Below are positions 6,469 through 6,910 of a stretch of DNA of 6,910 nt, piece by piece. The stretch comes from Candidatus Blautia intestinipullorum (lineage in GTDB: Bacteria > Bacillota > Clostridia > Lachnospirales > Lachnospiraceae), in the NCBI GenBank assembly GCA_019120475.1, contig DWVA01000168.1, positions 1-6,910 of the forward strand. The letters run 5' to 3'. The position numbers and the translations under genes were made by a program. Below the pieces are notes generated by a model that searched no databases, was not told where the DNA came from, and saw nothing but the letters and a program-made list of their open reading frames with translations. Each line of letters starts with the position of its first letter. Position 1 is the first letter of the stretch.

Positions 6469-6512
6469 AAAAAGAAAGGATGCCGGAGTAACTGGTGTAC
6501 TCTGACATCCTT
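6469..6512 (-). terminator. Intrinsic terminator in the amtB leader (attenuator, or end of the upstream kinase transcript)
   Basis: In the minus-strand RNA, arms 6498-6512 and 6476-6490 form a 15-position stem with one A-C mismatch and one G-U wobble around a 7-base loop (6491-6497). It is followed at once by TTTCTTTTT (6469-6477). This is a textbook intrinsic terminator lying 54 bases past the kinase stop (6566) and only 35 bases before amtB. Because the best amtB promoter lies upstream of it (6524-6552), it should act on amtB transcripts too. Confidence 0.85.
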
Positions 6513-6523
6513 GTCTGATTTCG

Positions 6524-6552
6524 ATATTAGCACATTAAAGTATAAAATTCAA
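6524..6552 (-). promoter_or_regulatory. Predicted promoter of the amtB-PII operon (extended -10)
   Basis: On the minus strand, -35 TTGAAT (6547-6552, 4 of 6), a 17-base spacer and -10 TAATAT (6524-6529, 4 of 6), preceded by TGC, an extended -10 mark. The start would be near 6517, a few bases before the terminator stem. A second possible -10, TATACT (6539-6544), has no acceptable -35 but would start transcription near 6532. Between the terminator and the amtB ribosome binding site there is too little room for another promoter. I saw no sigma-54 type GG/GC boxes. Confidence 0.45.
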
Positions 6553-6565
6553 GAAAAACTTTCTT

Positions 6566-6910
6566 TTAATTTTCCCTGTCAGGGAGCACCATCTCCACAT
6601 CATAAGAGCCTGTCTCTCTCCGGCAGAAAACCAGGTCTCCCCCGTGAGCCCGGGCGATCTGCCGGGCAAGGCGAAGTCCCATGATATGAACCTTCTCTGT
6701 TTGAGTATCCATATTCTGCACCACTGTTTCCGGAATTCCTCTTCCGGTATCTGAAATTTTCCAACGCACCTGACTGCCGCTGCGGCTGAGACGGATCCGC
6801 ACCATACATCCCTGGGGATTATGGCGGATGCTGTTTCCGATAAGATTGCGCAGCGCTCTCTTCAAAAGACCGGAATCCGCCAGGATACGGATCTGTTCCG
6901 CATCCGGACT
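6566..6910 (-). CDS. Sensor histidine kinase, C-terminal ATPase domain (partial)
   Basis: The last 114 residues of a histidine kinase; the sensor, HisKA and phospho-His parts lie beyond the right edge. The visible HATPase_c domain has the N-box LKRALRNLIGNSIRHNP (16-32, Asn26), the G1 box ISDTGRGIP (52-60, Asp54) and a reduced G2 region HIMGLRLARQIARAHGG (75-91), where the usual GTGLGL glycines are mostly missing and the lid between G1 and G2 is short, with no clear F-box. The C-terminus VEMVLPDREN is normal, so the gene is complete at this end. The frame is open through the edge, so the TTG at 6863-6865 is an internal Leu codon and not a start. Its partner regulator is not in the window. It lies upstream of amtB in the same direction, but a terminator stands between them, and I see no evidence that it controls nitrogen. 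Confidence 0.9.
   Translation of the reverse strand, partial: SPDAEQIRILADSGLLKRALRNLIGNSIRHNPQGCMVRIRLSRSGSQVRWKISDTGRGIPETVVQNMDTQTEKVHIMGLRLARQIARAHGGDLVFCRRETGSYDVEMVLPDREN

Noticed and set aside
6060..6533. 157-codon minus-strand frame overlapping the amtB start, with an ATG at 6437
   Set aside because: It reads the amtB N-terminus and leader terminator in the wrong frame; the translation has no membrane-transporter pattern.
6434..6560. TnrA box or sigma-54 promoter before amtB
   Set aside because: No TGTNA-N7-TNACA match and no GG/GC boxes at -24/-12 spacing were found on reading the leader.
6566..6865. Stand-alone 99-residue ATPase protein starting at TTG 6865
   Set aside because: The frame continues in kinase-like sequence to the window edge, so this is the end of a larger kinase rather than a small protein.
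1..6910. CRISPR array, IS element, tRNA or rRNA gene, phage or defence genes
   Set aside because: No regularly spaced repeats, transposase motifs, terminal inverted repeats, cloverleaf or rRNA-like sequence were seen; nearly all DNA is explained by the listed genes.

Overview
The window reads as chromosomal DNA of a low-to-mid GC Firmicute, most likely a gut-type Clostridium relative (Lachnospiraceae-like). This is inferred from strong AGGAGG-type ribosome binding sites, a Gram-positive style two-component pair, an ECF sigma factor paired with a membrane anti-sigma protein resembling the DUF4179 group, and the amtB-then-PII gene order. No rRNA, tRNA, IS element, CRISPR array or phage gene is visible, and there is no gene-free stretch longer than 300 bases.

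Layout. (1) 1-199, minus: the first third of hisH (histidine biosynthesis), running off the left edge, with its own promoter embedded in the terminator of the next operon. (2) 297-2509, minus: a two-component operon, an OmpR-family response regulator followed by a membrane histidine kinase, overlapping by ATGA and closed by a terminator at 239-284. (3) 2510-2779: a 270-base divergent control region. (4) 2780-4725, plus: an ECF sigma factor overlapping (ATGA) a single-pass membrane protein with a large outside domain, the probable anti-sigma factor. (5) 4763-4798: a hairpin between convergent operons. (6) 4819-6433, minus: an ammonium uptake operon, amtB then a PII protein (glnK/glnB type), with the PII ribosome binding site overlapping the amtB stop codon. 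(7) 6469-6552: the amtB leader, in which the only convincing promoter lies upstream of an intrinsic terminator, so transcription must read through a terminator to reach amtB. (8) 6566-6910, minus: the C-terminal ATPase part of a second histidine kinase, running off the right edge.

How the parts work together. The two-component pair and the ECF/anti-sigma pair are two separate signal systems, each with an outside sensing domain, transcribed away from one shared control region. AmtB takes up ammonium and the PII protein is expected to gate it according to 2-oxoglutarate, ATP and ADP. The PII T-loop has Val where enteric PII proteins have the uridylylated Tyr51, so control by uridylylation at that site is excluded.

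The part most worth a second look is the amtB leader. It combines a promoter, a terminator and two short overlapping hairpins whose six-base loops both have A at position 1 and G at position 4. That pattern is known for RNA targets of ANTAR antiterminators, but here the stems are weak and the evidence is only suggestive. The rest is ordinary core and regulatory gene content; I do not see an obviously new enzymatic or defence system.
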